DNA of 64,000 bases, from the NCBI RefSeq assembly GCF_900074915.1, contig NZ_LT222319.1, positions 5,449,501-5,513,500 on the forward strand. Reading direction: 5' to 3'. Both the position numbers and the translations under genes were made by a program. Below are positions 25,607 through 34,490 of this stretch, piece after piece. A model generated the notes under the pieces. That model searched no databases and was not told the origin of the DNA. It saw nothing but the letters and a program-made list of their open reading frames with translations. The stretch comes from Pseudomonas cerasi. Its GTDB lineage: Bacteria > Pseudomonadota > Gammaproteobacteria > Pseudomonadales > Pseudomonadaceae. The number at the start of each line of letters is the position of its first letter. Position 1 is the first letter of the stretch.

Positions 25607-26590
25607 TCACAAGGCCGTTCGGATGACCGAAGCATTACTAATGTTCGACGCATTACTTGAGCGTCTCATGGCAGGGCCTTTAAGAAGCACAGGCACTGCT
25701 TTCTGGACCCGTTTGTCCATTATGGAACGAGCAATTGACCAGCCACGCAGCCCAGCCGTCGGGTAAGCAATAAGGATAGCGGCAATCCTCAGTGGGCGAA
25801 TTGCTGGCGATTCAGGGTCAGTTTTTGTCAGAACGAAGGAAGTGGCCCATGCCGAAGTGGCAACCAGTGCAGACACTCCGGTGAATGCCGAGATTTTTTC
25901 CGCTGTATTCGCCGGTCTTCTTGTCTCCTGAACGGGAAAAGCCAGGTTATTGCTGGCGACAGCCTGAGGCTTCACTTTGACACCTTTTAGTACAGCTCTC
26001 ATAGGTGCACGGACCGCCAGCAAACCAATAATGCCGCTCAGAATTGCAGCACCGATGTAGAGGGAAGTTTCCACATCCTCAAGAAAGCCATGCCCCGTCG
26101 GATCAGATCGATTGACCGGATCCCCCGCACAATACGCATAGGCATTTATTCCACCCTTGCCAAACGGACTCAGGCTGTCGGGACTGTTGAAGCGCATCAG
26201 AACAGGGTTATAGGCGCGATAGCCGTTGCCCAGCAGATAATGACCGGTCAATGGGTCGGGGCGCTCACCGTTGAAGCCTGGCAGTTGGTTCAACGCTTGC
26301 CCATGCCCATAGGGGGTGTAAGCGATAGGGTCAGACAAGCTGGCCGATACGGTGTGGAGCACGCTGTGCTGTTGGTCCGAGCCGATCAACAGCGTGGCGA
26401 GCGCTGACTGCGTGGCCAGCAACTGACGACCGTGATGCAGGAATCGAACGTGTTCTGCACCCTGAATCTCGCTGACCAAGGTGTCGGACTGATAGTACGA
26501 GCGGGCAATGGCACCTGCCATCGGCGTGCGAGTCGCGAGCCGGTCAAGCGCGTCGTAGCGGTAACGGCACAGAGTAGTTTGCTGGCGCAT
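25607..26590 (-). CDS. Orphan RHS-repeat core protein with variable membrane C-terminus
   Basis: A 327-residue protein that corresponds only to the last part of an RHS/YD protein. Residues about 1-165 carry YD-type motifs (YRYDALDRLATRTP) and the RHS core (DPLTGHYLLGNGYRAYNPVL, MRFNSPDSLSPFGKGGINAY, then YCAGDPVNRSDPTGHG). After the core the sequence changes to a variable C-terminus with hydrophobic stretches (LYIGAAILSGIIGLLAV; ISAFTGVSALVATSAWA; IAAILIAYPTAGLRG). In full-length RHS proteins the part after this core is the toxin; here it looks like a membrane domain. No immunity gene is recognisable downstream. It may be a complete small family member or a displaced RHS tip. Confidence 0.8.
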   Translation of the reverse strand: MRQQTTLCRYRYDALDRLATRTPMAGAIARSYYQSDTLVSEIQGAEHVRFLHHGRQLLATQSALATLLIGSDQQHSVLHTVSASLSDPIAYTPYGHGQALNQLPGFNGERPDPLTGHYLLGNGYRAYNPVLMRFNSPDSLSPFGKGGINAYAYCAGDPVNRSDPTGHGFLEDVETSLYIGAAILSGIIGLLAVRAPMRAVLKGVKVKPQAVASNNLAFPVQETRRPANTAEKISAFTGVSALVATSAWATSFVLTKTDPESPAIRPLRIAAILIAYPTAGLRGWSIARSIMDKRVQKAVPVLLKGPAMRRSSNASNISNASVIRTAL

Positions 26591-27065
26591 GGCGAGTAAC
26601 CGGAGTGGTCTTGATTAGCGAGACAGGCCTCTTCAAGCACACAATGCATTGCAGGAACCGCAGCGGCTACTCGTAGAACTGCTAGGTTGCATCAGGGATG
26701 TCAGGGGTTCTGGACGCATTCCAGCTCGGCCTTGGCCATATTGATCAGATGCCTGCTGCTAAACAAACAAGGGTGGCGACTTTGACGCGGGTTAGCAGAC
26801 CGGTAGAGAACACAGACCCGGCGCACTCGAAAGTGCCCCACGCAAAGCCGCCATAAAACGGTAATTGCGCTGCGTGTCTCTGGACAGGCTGCTAAACCCG
26901 ATCGCTGAAAAACCAGCGACCGACGCAGCCTAGTGTGCGGATTTGGCAGGCGCAAGGGCCCGGGATTTTCTAGGAAAGGTCATACGCAGGAAAGAGAAAA
27001 GACTGAAAGAAAGGTCCTGCAGGACAGGTTTTTCGTGAGCGGAAGTAACCTGATTTGTTCAGAAG
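26591..27065. other. Non-coding region with a hairpin of unknown role
   Basis: About 475 bp without a convincing gene. On the minus strand near 26900-26925 the sequence GGTCGCTGG-TTTTT-CAGCGATC forms a short hairpin followed by GGGTTTAGCAGCCTG. The minus-strand open frame 26701-26955 crosses it and has no domain features. The promoter of the RHS gene must lie on the left side of this stretch. Confidence 0.4.
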
Positions 27066-27187
27066 AGGACGCAGAGCGTCCAGAACGGCATTCCCACGCT
27101 GGAGCGTGAGGAACGATAGGCGCCCGGGAGATCTTCTATCGTTCCTCACGCTCCGCGTGGGAATGCCCTTCATGACGCTCCGCGTCA
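27066..27187. repeat. REP-type palindrome pair (GACGC-GAGCGTC family)
   Basis: A long imperfect inverted repeat. The left arm GACGCAGAGCGTC ... GGCATTCCCACGCT ... AGCGTGAGGAACGATAG is answered by CTATCGTTCCTCACGCT ... GCGTGGGAATGCC ... GACGCTCCGCGTC. It lies directly downstream of the sulfonate-type binding protein gene. The same family recurs at 29161, 38599, 44656 and 53359. Confidence 0.9.
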
Positions 27188-27204
27188 TCTTCAAAACGCG
27201 TCGA

Positions 27205-28224
27205 TCAACTGCCCTCGGTGCCGTGCGCTTCTTCGAAGAAGTAGTCCTTCCAGCTCGCCGCCTTGTTTTTCAACACGCCCAGCTCATGCAGTTTCTCGGC
27301 GTAGATAAAGGTGCGCTGCGGCGTGACGGTGAAGTCGATTTCCGGGTCGGCGACGATTTTCTCTACCAGTGGCAACGGCAGTTTCGATTGCTCGACGCGG
27401 ATGTAGGTCTGCGCGGCAGCAGGCTTGTCGGCTTTGATGATCTTCTCGGCTTCGGCCAGCGCGTCGTAGAACGCCTTGTAGGTCTTGGGGTTTTCGTCGT
27501 GGAATTTCTCGGTGGTGTAGAGCACGTTGAACGTCGCCTGGCCGCCCAGCACGTCATAGGAACTGAGCACCTTATGCACGTTGGGGTTCTCCAGTTCCTG
27601 GTACTGGAACGGCGGGCTGGAGAAGTGCGAGTTGATTTCCGAACCACCGGCAATCAGCGCAGAGGTCGCGTCCGGGTGCGCGAGGCTGACCGAGATGTTG
27701 TCGAATTTCTTGTAGTTGTCGTTACCGAACAGCTTGGCGGTTTCGATCTGCAATGTGCGCGACTGGAAGCCTACGCCCGCAGCCGGTACGGCGATGCGGT
27801 CCTTTTCGGTGAAGTCCTTGAGGGTCTTGACGCTGGGGTTGTTGGTCAGCAGGTAATTGGGCATCGAACCCAGCGAGGCAATCGCCTTGACGTTCTGCTT
27901 GCCCTTGGTGCGGTCCCAAACGGTCAGCATCGGCGGCACGCCTGCCGACACCACGTCAAGCGCGCCGGCCAGCAGCGCTTCGTTCATCGCCGTGGCACCG
28001 GAGATGCTGTTCCAGTCGACCTTGATATCCAGACCCTGCTCCTTGCCGTGTTTCTCGATCAGCTTCTGATCGCGCACCACGTCGAGGATCAGGTAGCCGA
28101 TGCCGAATTGCTGAGCGATGCTGATCTTGCCTTCAGCCTGAGCGCCGCCACTGAGCAGCGCGCCAAACAAGCCAAGCGTCGCCGCCAGCACAGTCAGTGC
28201 CGGGCGTTGAAATGCAGTGTTCAT
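27205..28224 (-). CDS. ABC transporter substrate-binding protein, SsuA/TauA (sulfonate/taurine) type
   Basis: A 339-residue periplasmic protein of the NMT1/SsuA family with a signal peptide (residues 1-29, ending SGGAQA). Family features are ISIAQQFGIGYLILDVVRDQ, GATAMNEALLAGALDVVSAG and AVPAAGVGFQSRTLQIETAK. ATG at 28224 is chosen over the upstream frame start at 28266 because it opens the signal peptide. It is the last gene of a minus-strand operon whose first gene is an alpha-ketoglutarate dioxygenase, so the imported compound is likely a sulfonate or sulfate ester. Confidence 0.88.
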   Translation of the reverse strand: MNTAFQRPALTVLAATLGLFGALLSGGAQAEGKISIAQQFGIGYLILDVVRDQKLIEKHGKEQGLDIKVDWNSISGATAMNEALLAGALDVVSAGVPPMLTVWDRTKGKQNVKAIASLGSMPNYLLTNNPSVKTLKDFTEKDRIAVPAAGVGFQSRTLQIETAKLFGNDNYKKFDNISVSLAHPDATSALIAGGSEINSHFSSPPFQYQELENPNVHKVLSSYDVLGGQATFNVLYTTEKFHDENPKTYKAFYDALAEAEKIIKADKPAAAQTYIRVEQSKLPLPLVEKIVADPEIDFTVTPQRTFIYAEKLHELGVLKNKAASWKDYFFEEAHGTEGS

Positions 28225-28262
28225 GTGGTTCCCACCCTGATTATTCAAAAAAAGACGGCGTT

Positions 28263-29129
28263 TCAACGCTGCATGCCCCAGCGCTTGACGGTCAGGCGCT
28301 CGATGTTGGCGAACAGCAGGTTCTCGACCAGCAGGCCGATGAGGATCACCGCTGCCAGACCGGCAAAGACCTTGTCGGTATACAACTCGTTACGGTTCTG
28401 GAAGATGTACCAGCCCAGACCGCCCTTGCCGGAGGACGCGCCAAACACCAGCTCGGCGGCGATCAGCGTGCGCCAGGCAAAGGCCCAGCCGATTTTCAGA
28501 CCGGCGAGAATCGATGGCAGCGCAGCAGGAATCAGGATGTGCCAGACAAAGCGCAGGCCTTTGAGACCATAGTTGCGCCCGGCCATGCGCTGGGTTTCCG
28601 AGACACCGAGAAAGCCCGCATAAGTATTGAGCGCCAGCGCCCACAGCACCGAATGCACCAGCACGAAGATCAGGCTGTTCTGGCCCAGCCCGAACCACAG
28701 CAGCGCCAGCGGCAACAGGGCAATGGCCGGCAGCGGATTGAACATCGCAGTCAGCGTGCCGAGCAGGTCGCGGCCCAGTTGGGTGGACACTGCCAGGGTG
28801 GTCAGGGCGAACGCCAGCACGATGCCGATCAGGTAGCCCTGAATCAGTACGGTCAGGGAAATCCACACCTTGCCTGGAAGCTCGCCAGAGATCAGCCCGT
28901 CATAAAAGGCGGCCGCCGTTTGCAGAAAGCTCGGCAACAGCAGGTCGTTGTTCTGCAGACGTGCAGCCAGTTCCCAGATCACCGCCAGGGCGATCATGAT
29001 GACGCATTTGCGCACCCAGCTCAGTTGCCAGATGCGCTGTGCCAGGGGCAGGTCGCGGGCCAGGTCTTCCTGAGTGAAAGGCTCCAGCGTGATTTCATAT
29101 TCTTCGCGAGCGGGAGGTGCGAGGCTCAT
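28263..29129 (-). CDS. ABC transporter permease, SsuC/TauC type
   Basis: A 288-residue inner-membrane permease with about six membrane segments after a 40-residue cytoplasmic N-terminus. The EAA-like loop is GVSETQRMAGRNYGLKGLRF. Membrane segments include KCVIMIALAVIWELAA and FAGLAAVILIGLLVENLLF. It lies between the ATPase gene, from which it is separated by a REP element, and the binding protein gene. It belongs to the same sulfonate-type importer. Confidence 0.9.
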   Translation of the reverse strand: MSLAPPAREEYEITLEPFTQEDLARDLPLAQRIWQLSWVRKCVIMIALAVIWELAARLQNNDLLLPSFLQTAAAFYDGLISGELPGKVWISLTVLIQGYLIGIVLAFALTTLAVSTQLGRDLLGTLTAMFNPLPAIALLPLALLWFGLGQNSLIFVLVHSVLWALALNTYAGFLGVSETQRMAGRNYGLKGLRFVWHILIPAALPSILAGLKIGWAFAWRTLIAAELVFGASSGKGGLGWYIFQNRNELYTDKVFAGLAAVILIGLLVENLLFANIERLTVKRWGMQR

Positions 29130-29160
29130 GATTCGGGTTTCCCGGTAATCGTGTAGATAG

Positions 29161-29209
29161 GACGCGGAGCGTCCTGAAAGGCATTACCACGCGGAGCGTG
29201 GGAACGATC
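29161..29209. repeat. REP-type palindrome inside the sulfonate operon
   Basis: GACGCGGAGCGTC followed by GGCATTACCACGCGGAGCGTGG and GAACGATC, a single copy of the family seen at 27066. It occupies most of the 91-bp gap between the ATPase and permease genes of one operon. Confidence 0.85.
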
Positions 29210-29220
29210 AAGGCAGTCGC

Positions 29221-30102
29221 CTAGTAAGCAATCCGGATGTCCTGAAAATTCAGATCCTGCTCCACGGGCCCGGCCTCGCCCTCATCGAACAACAAACGAT
29301 GAATACGCTGCGCGGTCTGCTGAAAACCAACGCCGCCCAGGCTTTTCAGGTCGTATTGATGGCTGTTGATTTCCGCCCGTACGCGGCCCGGATGCGGTGA
29401 CAGCAGCAGGATGCGGTTACCGACCACCAGCGCTTCTTCGATGGAGTGCGTGACGAACAGCAACGTAAAGCGCACCTCTTCCCACAGCTCAAGCAGCTCT
29501 TCCTGCATCTTGCGTCGGGTCAGTGCATCGAGCGCGGCAAACGGCTCATCCATCAGCAGGATTTTCGGCTGCATGGCCAAGGCGCGGGCAATCGCCACGC
29601 GGGCTTTCATGCCACCGGACAAGGTGTGCGGGTAGGCGTCGGCAAACGCACTGAGGCCGACCTTTTCCAGGTAGTAACGTGCACGCTCCAGCGCTTCGGG
29701 ACGCTTCAGGGTGCGTGATGCCAGCAGCGGAAACATGACGTTCTCGATCACGGTTTTCCACGGCGGCAACTGGTCGAATTCCTGAAACACCACGATGCGG
29801 TCCGAGCCAGGTTCGGTGACCTGATGACCCGCCAGACGAATCTCGCCCTCGCTGGGCCGGATGAACCCGGCTACGGCTTTGAGCAATGTGGACTTGCCGC
29901 AACCGGATGGGCCGAGCAGCACGAAACGATCGGCCGGATCGACTTCGAAACTGACCTGATGCGTCGCCCGTACCACACGTTCTGGTGTGCGGTATTCGAG
30001 GCTGACGCCGCGAACTTGCAGCAAGGCTTCAGCAGTCGGCTGTTCAGCCGGTTGCGGTTGGGTGCTGGTGCTGGCCGTGTGGCCTTGCGCGACAGCATTC
30101 AT
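29221..30102 (-). CDS. ABC transporter ATP-binding protein, SsuB/TauB type
   Basis: A 293-residue ABC ATPase. Walker A is LLGPSGCGKSTLLKA, the Q-loop is VFQEFDQLPPWKT, the signature is LSGGMKARVAIARAL and Walker B is ILLMDEPFAALDALT. LLFVTHSIEEALVVGNRI holds the switch histidine. It has an N-terminal Thr/Gln/Pro-rich extension of about 25 residues. It follows the dioxygenase gene by 16 bp and energises the adjacent permease. Confidence 0.91.
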   Translation of the reverse strand: MNAVAQGHTASTSTQPQPAEQPTAEALLQVRGVSLEYRTPERVVRATHQVSFEVDPADRFVLLGPSGCGKSTLLKAVAGFIRPSEGEIRLAGHQVTEPGSDRIVVFQEFDQLPPWKTVIENVMFPLLASRTLKRPEALERARYYLEKVGLSAFADAYPHTLSGGMKARVAIARALAMQPKILLMDEPFAALDALTRRKMQEELLELWEEVRFTLLFVTHSIEEALVVGNRILLLSPHPGRVRAEINSHQYDLKSLGGVGFQQTAQRIHRLLFDEGEAGPVEQDLNFQDIRIAY

Positions 30103-30118
30103 GAACGGCTCTCCTGGA

Positions 30119-31015
30119 TCAAAATGGCGCGGTGCCTTGAATGGTCGTGCGATGCAGTTTGCGACGCAGGTGCGCCGGGCAGCCGGCAGCCAGATGGATC
30201 AGAGAACGGTTGTCCCAGAACACCATGTCGTCGGCCTGCCACTGGTGCCGGTAGATGTGCTCGGGCTTCACGCTGTGGGCGTAAATCTCGTTGAGAATCT
30301 GACGGCTCTCGTCTTCCGGCAGACCGAGGATGCGCGTCGTGAAACCCTCGCTGACGAACAGCGCCTTACGCCCGTTTTCAGGGTGGGTGCGAACGATCGG
30401 GTGGCTGACTTCCACCACCTGAGCCAGTTGCTCGGCGGTCAGGGTCGGACGCCAGTTGGCGGCGTTATGGCCCTCGGCGTAGCGTGCGGTGTAACTGTGC
30501 ACCGCCGAGCGCCCTGCGACTGCATCGCGCAGGTGTTGCGGCAACGTTTCCCACGCCAGGTGCATGTCTGCAAACAGCGTATCGCCGCCTTCACTTGGCA
30601 GCTCCTGGGCGTAAAGCATCGAGCCCAGGCTCGGCAGCTCTTTGTAAGACAGGTCCGAATGCCAGTACTTGCCGGCGTCGCCCAGGCCCACAGGCTTATC
30701 GTTCTCGACAATGTTGGAGACGATCAGGATTTCCGGATGGTTGGCCAACAGAAACTGCTTGAGCACATGGATCTGCAGCACCCCAAAACGCCGGCTGAAA
30801 TCGATCTGCTGTTGCGGAGTGATCTGCTGATCGCGAAACACCACGACATGGTGATCCAGATGTGCCTGATGCACACGAGCGAAGTCGGCATCGTTCAACG
30901 GCCTGGACAGATCCAGCCCAACGATTTCAGCGCCCACCTTTTCGGTGAATGGACGCACTTCGAACGATTGCGAAGCAGGTTGAGCGGACGATGAAGCGAG
31001 GGAGGCTGCTGGCAT
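30119..31015 (-). CDS. TauD/TfdA-family alpha-ketoglutarate-dependent dioxygenase
   Basis: A 298-residue Fe(II)/2-oxoglutarate oxygenase. The facial triad is visible as His-x-Asp in GKYWHSDLSYKELPSL and the distal His in RRKLHRTTIQG. The nearby arginine pair binds 2-oxoglutarate. Family members release sulfite from taurine (TauD) or sulfate from alkyl sulfates (AtsK), or attack phenoxyacetates (TfdA). Next to a sulfonate-type importer, a desulfonating role is the best guess; taurine against other sulfonates cannot be settled. It is the first gene of the operon. Confidence 0.9.
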   Translation of the reverse strand: MPAASLASSSAQPASQSFEVRPFTEKVGAEIVGLDLSRPLNDADFARVHQAHLDHHVVVFRDQQITPQQQIDFSRRFGVLQIHVLKQFLLANHPEILIVSNIVENDKPVGLGDAGKYWHSDLSYKELPSLGSMLYAQELPSEGGDTLFADMHLAWETLPQHLRDAVAGRSAVHSYTARYAEGHNAANWRPTLTAEQLAQVVEVSHPIVRTHPENGRKALFVSEGFTTRILGLPEDESRQILNEIYAHSVKPEHIYRHQWQADDMVFWDNRSLIHLAAGCPAHLRRKLHRTTIQGTAPF

Positions 31016-31079
31016 GAGAACTCCGACTCCAGGACTGTGTGACTGAAAGACGAAACTCTATAGATATAAGAAAGATAAT

Positions 31080-31100
31080 TTAAATACCGTTAAGGAATAT
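31080..31100 (-). promoter_or_regulatory. Candidate sulfur-starvation regulator site upstream of the dioxygenase operon
   Basis: Read on the minus strand, ATATTCCTTAACGGTATTTA lies about 65-85 bp before the dioxygenase start. A closely similar block, TTATTCCTTAGCGAATATAA, lies at the same type of distance before the hydrolase gene at 41455. The TTATTCC core resembles known CysB half-sites. Confidence 0.35.
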
Positions 31101-31232
31101 CCATAGTGCTGATTTTTTCACTGCCTCGCTGTGTAGCGTCAGCCAGCATAAATGTGTCACGACAGATACATCCAAGTGTAAGACCGCCTTGCTAGGGTCG
31201 GCGCCTCATCCGAATCGAGTGAAGCGCCCGCT

Positions 31233-34200
31233 ATGCGATCCAATAAACCGGTTGCCCATGTAATGGTGTCGTCATTGATACTTTCGCTGCTTGCCGTCTC
31301 GGTTCAGGCAGCGAGCCGTGCCAATGACAATCGTATAAACGGTGTCGACCTGCTCTCCGGGTTCAACACCCTGTGGACGACCGGTGCGACCTGGGACACC
31401 GGCACGCCGACTGCCCTCGGTCAGAGCCTGCTGCGACGCAACCTGCAGATCGTGGTCGACCGCGCCAACTCGCGCACGCTGGCGCAGGAAACCGCCGCCT
31501 ACTTCGATGACCGCCGCGACCAGAGCTACAGCGCCATCAGCGGCCTGGGCTCGCTGAGCGATGCTTACAAAGCCGGCGCGGGCGCGTTCACGACGATCAC
31601 GCAATTCGACGACAGCAACAAAACCGTCAGGTACGACGACAAGGGCAATGGCGCAGGCAGTTCGTCTTCGGCGCTGGGCAAGGTGGTCGACCTGGTCGGT
31701 GCCGTGCGCAACGATGCCTCCACGACTCCGGCCAAGTCCCACTATCTGTATCCACGGCCATGGCGGCAGAGCCTCGACGGACAGAGCCTGGCATTCGTCG
31801 TCGCGCCGTCCCTGCGCCCGGCCGAAAGCACCACGCCGGCCAGTGACTCGGGCTTCCCCAGCGGGCACACCAACGCTGCCTACCTGTCAGCCTACGCATT
31901 GGCCTACGCGATCCCCGAGCGGTTCAGCGAGTTGATGCTGCGTGCTTCGGAAATCGGCGACAACCGCATCGAAGCGGGCATGCACTCGCCCTTCGACGTG
32001 ATGGGCGGGCGAATCACCGCGACCTATTTCGCCATCGACAACCTGTCCAATTCCGCCAACACGCAATTGCGCGCCGATGCTCGCGCGCAGGCGCTGGCCT
32101 ACTTCACCGCTCAGTGCGGCGGCGACGTCAACAATTGCATGACGGCCATTGACCCGGCCACCGATCGCACTTCCCAGCATGCGCAGGACAAGGCGCTGTA
32201 TACCGCGCGCATGACTTACGGCTTCGACCCGGTCGGCCCGACCAATCTCGCGCCGGTCGTGCCGACCAACGCTGAAGTGCTGCTGGAAACACGCTTCCCG
32301 TACCTGGACGCCAGCCAGCGCCGCGAGATTCTGGCGACCACTGAGCTGTCGTCGGGCTACGCAGTGATCGATCAGTCAGGTGGCTACGGTCGCTTGAACC
32401 TGTATGCCGCAGGCGATGGTTACGGCGCGTTCAATTCCAACGTCACCGTCAACATGAACGCCAGTCTGGGCGGCTATAACGCCATCGACGCCTGGCGCAA
32501 CGACATCAGCGGCAGCGGTGCGCTGATCAAGAACGGTACGGGCAACCTGATCCTGACCGGCAACAACACCTACTCGGGCGGCACGCTGATCAACGGCGGC
32601 ACCCTGACCGGTCATGCCCAGGCCTTCGGCAGCGGCACGATCACCGACAACGCAACGCTGGTGGTCGATCAGTCCACCAACGACACCCTCGCCAACACCC
32701 TGACCGGCAACGGCGCGTTGATCAAACGCGGCGTGGGTTCACTGAACCTGACCGGCAACAGCAGCCTGTCCGGCGCGACCACCGTGCAGGCCGGTCGCCT
32801 GGCAGTGAATGGCAACCTCGGCAACTCCATCGTCAGCGTGCAGCAAGGCGCGACGCTGGGTGGCAACGGCACCGTTGGCGGCATCAACGTCGCTCAGGGC
32901 GGCGTGGTCGCACCGGGTAATTCGGTCGGGCAGCTGAACGTCAATGGTGACGTCAACCTGGCTCAGGGTTCGGTTTATCAAGTGGAATCGGACGCCAATG
33001 GCAATGCCGACCGCATCGTCGCCAGCGGCCGCGCGACGATCAATAACAGCACGCTGTCGCTGGTCGAAGGCGGTAACTGGCTGGCCGCCAGCCGTTACTC
33101 GATCATTTCCGCAGCCGGGGGCGTGAGCGGTGCATTTGCCGCCGTGCAAACCAACTTCGCGTTCCTTACCCCGACGCTGAACTACACCGCGACCGACGTA
33201 GGGCTGACGCTGGATCGCAACGCACAAACCTTCGCCAGCCTGGCGACCACGCGCAACGCCAAGGCGGTCGCGCAGGGTCTGGACAGCGCGGGCGCAGGCA
33301 ACGCGCTGTGGCGTCAGGTGGTGCAGGACGACGCCTCGACGGCGCAGGCCACGTTCAGCGCGCTGTCCAACGAGCTGCATGCATCGACTCAATCTGCGCT
33401 GATCGAAGACAGCCGTCTGGTGCGCAACGCCATGAACGATCGCATGCAACAAGCGCAGTCCGCGCAGTCATTCGGCAGCACCACACAAACCCTGGCCGGT
33501 GATGCCTCGCGTGGCGTGGTGTGGACCCAGGCAATCGGCGCGACCGGGCAAACCGACAGCAGCCGCGACGCCTCGGGCCTGGAAACCCGCACCAGCGGCC
33601 TGTTGTTCGGCGCCGACGTACCGCTCGACGACACCTGGCGTGTGGGTGCATTGGCAGGCTTCAGCAACAGCAGCTTCGACCTGCGCCACGCGTCTGGCTC
33701 GACCGACAGCGACAACTATCATCTGGGTGTCTACGGCGGCGCGAAATGGGGCCAACTGGGCCTGCGCCTCGGCGCGGTACGCACCTGGCATGAGCTGACC
33801 GCCAAGCGTACGCTGGACCTGCCGGGCTCGTCCGAGCACTTCAAGGAAGACTACAAGGCAGCGACCAATCAGGTCTTCGGCGAACTGGGCTACTCCATCG
33901 AAATGGGCAATGCGCTGCTCGAACCCTTCGCCAACCTGGCGCATGTGCGCCTGGACACCGACGCCTTCGACGAGAACAGCAACGCCATCAGCCTGCAGAA
34001 CAAATCCCAGGACAACCACATCACCTTCAGCACCCTGGGCCTGCGTGCAGCGACCCGCCTGAGCGCAGGCAGCGTCGTGATCAAACCCAACGCCACACTG
34101 GGCTGGCGTCGCGCCTACGGTGACGTCACCCCGGAAAGCCGTTCGGCCTTCAGCGGCGGCAGCACCTTCGAACTCTCCGGCGCCCCGATTGCCCGCAGCG

Positions 34201-34331
34201 CCGCCGTGCTCGGCGCAGGCGTCGACCTGGGGTTGAGCGATACGCTGAGCGTGGGCCTGAGTTACGACGGTCAGGTGAGTAACGATGCTTCGGATCAGTC
34301 GCTGAATGCTCGGGTGACGTTGGCGTTTTAA
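31233..34331 (+). CDS. Autotransporter with a PAP2 acid phosphatase passenger
   Basis: A 1032-residue type V secreted protein. The signal peptide ends at VQA (residue 26). Residues about 30-270 carry the class A acid phosphatase/PAP2 triad: K168-x6-R175-P176, PSGH at 209-212, and R245-x5-H251-x3-D255. Residues about 390-640 are beta-helix autotransporter repeats (GNLILTGNNTYSGGTLINGG; GSLNLTGNSSLSGATTVQAG; GNSVGQLNVNGDVNLAQGS). The C-terminal 270 residues form the beta-barrel translocator (RGVVWTQAIGATGQTD ... ending VTLAF with a terminal Phe). It should display or release a phosphatase at the cell surface. It is a single gene, divergent from the sulfonate operon. Confidence 0.92.
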   Translation: MRSNKPVAHVMVSSLILSLLAVSVQAASRANDNRINGVDLLSGFNTLWTTGATWDTGTPTALGQSLLRRNLQIVVDRANSRTLAQETAAYFDDRRDQSYSAISGLGSLSDAYKAGAGAFTTITQFDDSNKTVRYDDKGNGAGSSSSALGKVVDLVGAVRNDASTTPAKSHYLYPRPWRQSLDGQSLAFVVAPSLRPAESTTPASDSGFPSGHTNAAYLSAYALAYAIPERFSELMLRASEIGDNRIEAGMHSPFDVMGGRITATYFAIDNLSNSANTQLRADARAQALAYFTAQCGGDVNNCMTAIDPATDRTSQHAQDKALYTARMTYGFDPVGPTNLAPVVPTNAEVLLETRFPYLDASQRREILATTELSSGYAVIDQSGGYGRLNLYAAGDGYGAFNSNVTVNMNASLGGYNAIDAWRNDISGSGALIKNGTGNLILTGNNTYSGGTLINGGTLTGHAQAFGSGTITDNATLVVDQSTNDTLANTLTGNGALIKRGVGSLNLTGNSSLSGATTVQAGRLAVNGNLGNSIVSVQQGATLGGNGTVGGINVAQGGVVAPGNSVGQLNVNGDVNLAQGSVYQVESDANGNADRIVASGRATINNSTLSLVEGGNWLAASRYSIISAAGGVSGAFAAVQTNFAFLTPTLNYTATDVGLTLDRNAQTFASLATTRNAKAVAQGLDSAGAGNALWRQVVQDDASTAQATFSALSNELHASTQSALIEDSRLVRNAMNDRMQQAQSAQSFGSTTQTLAGDASRGVVWTQAIGATGQTDSSRDASGLETRTSGLLFGADVPLDDTWRVGALAGFSNSSFDLRHASGSTDSDNYHLGVYGGAKWGQLGLRLGAVRTWHELTAKRTLDLPGSSEHFKEDYKAATNQVFGELGYSIEMGNALLEPFANLAHVRLDTDAFDENSNAISLQNKSQDNHITFSTLGLRAATRLSAGSVVIKPNATLGWRRAYGDVTPESRSAFSGGSTFELSGAPIARSAAVLGAGVDLGLSDTLSVGLSYDGQVSNDASDQSLNARVTLAF

Positions 34332-34490
34332 GGCTGAAGCGGCGGCTGCTCTCTGTAGGGGCGGAGAGTAGCCTGCAGGATTTCTAGACTCGGCATGTAG
34401 GACCCATCAGAAAATCCCAGGCTACTTTGACTTCATTATCGGCCTTCCCTATGGTGCAGCTACCAACCGGGGCAGTCAGGGAGACACCCA

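Noticed and set aside
26701..26955. An 84-codon minus-strand frame in the RHS upstream region
   Set aside because: No ribosome site or domain, and it crosses a hairpin element; treated as non-coding.
27055..28572. A 505-codon plus-strand frame
   Set aside because: It begins in a REP element and runs antisense to the sulfonate-type binding protein and permease genes.
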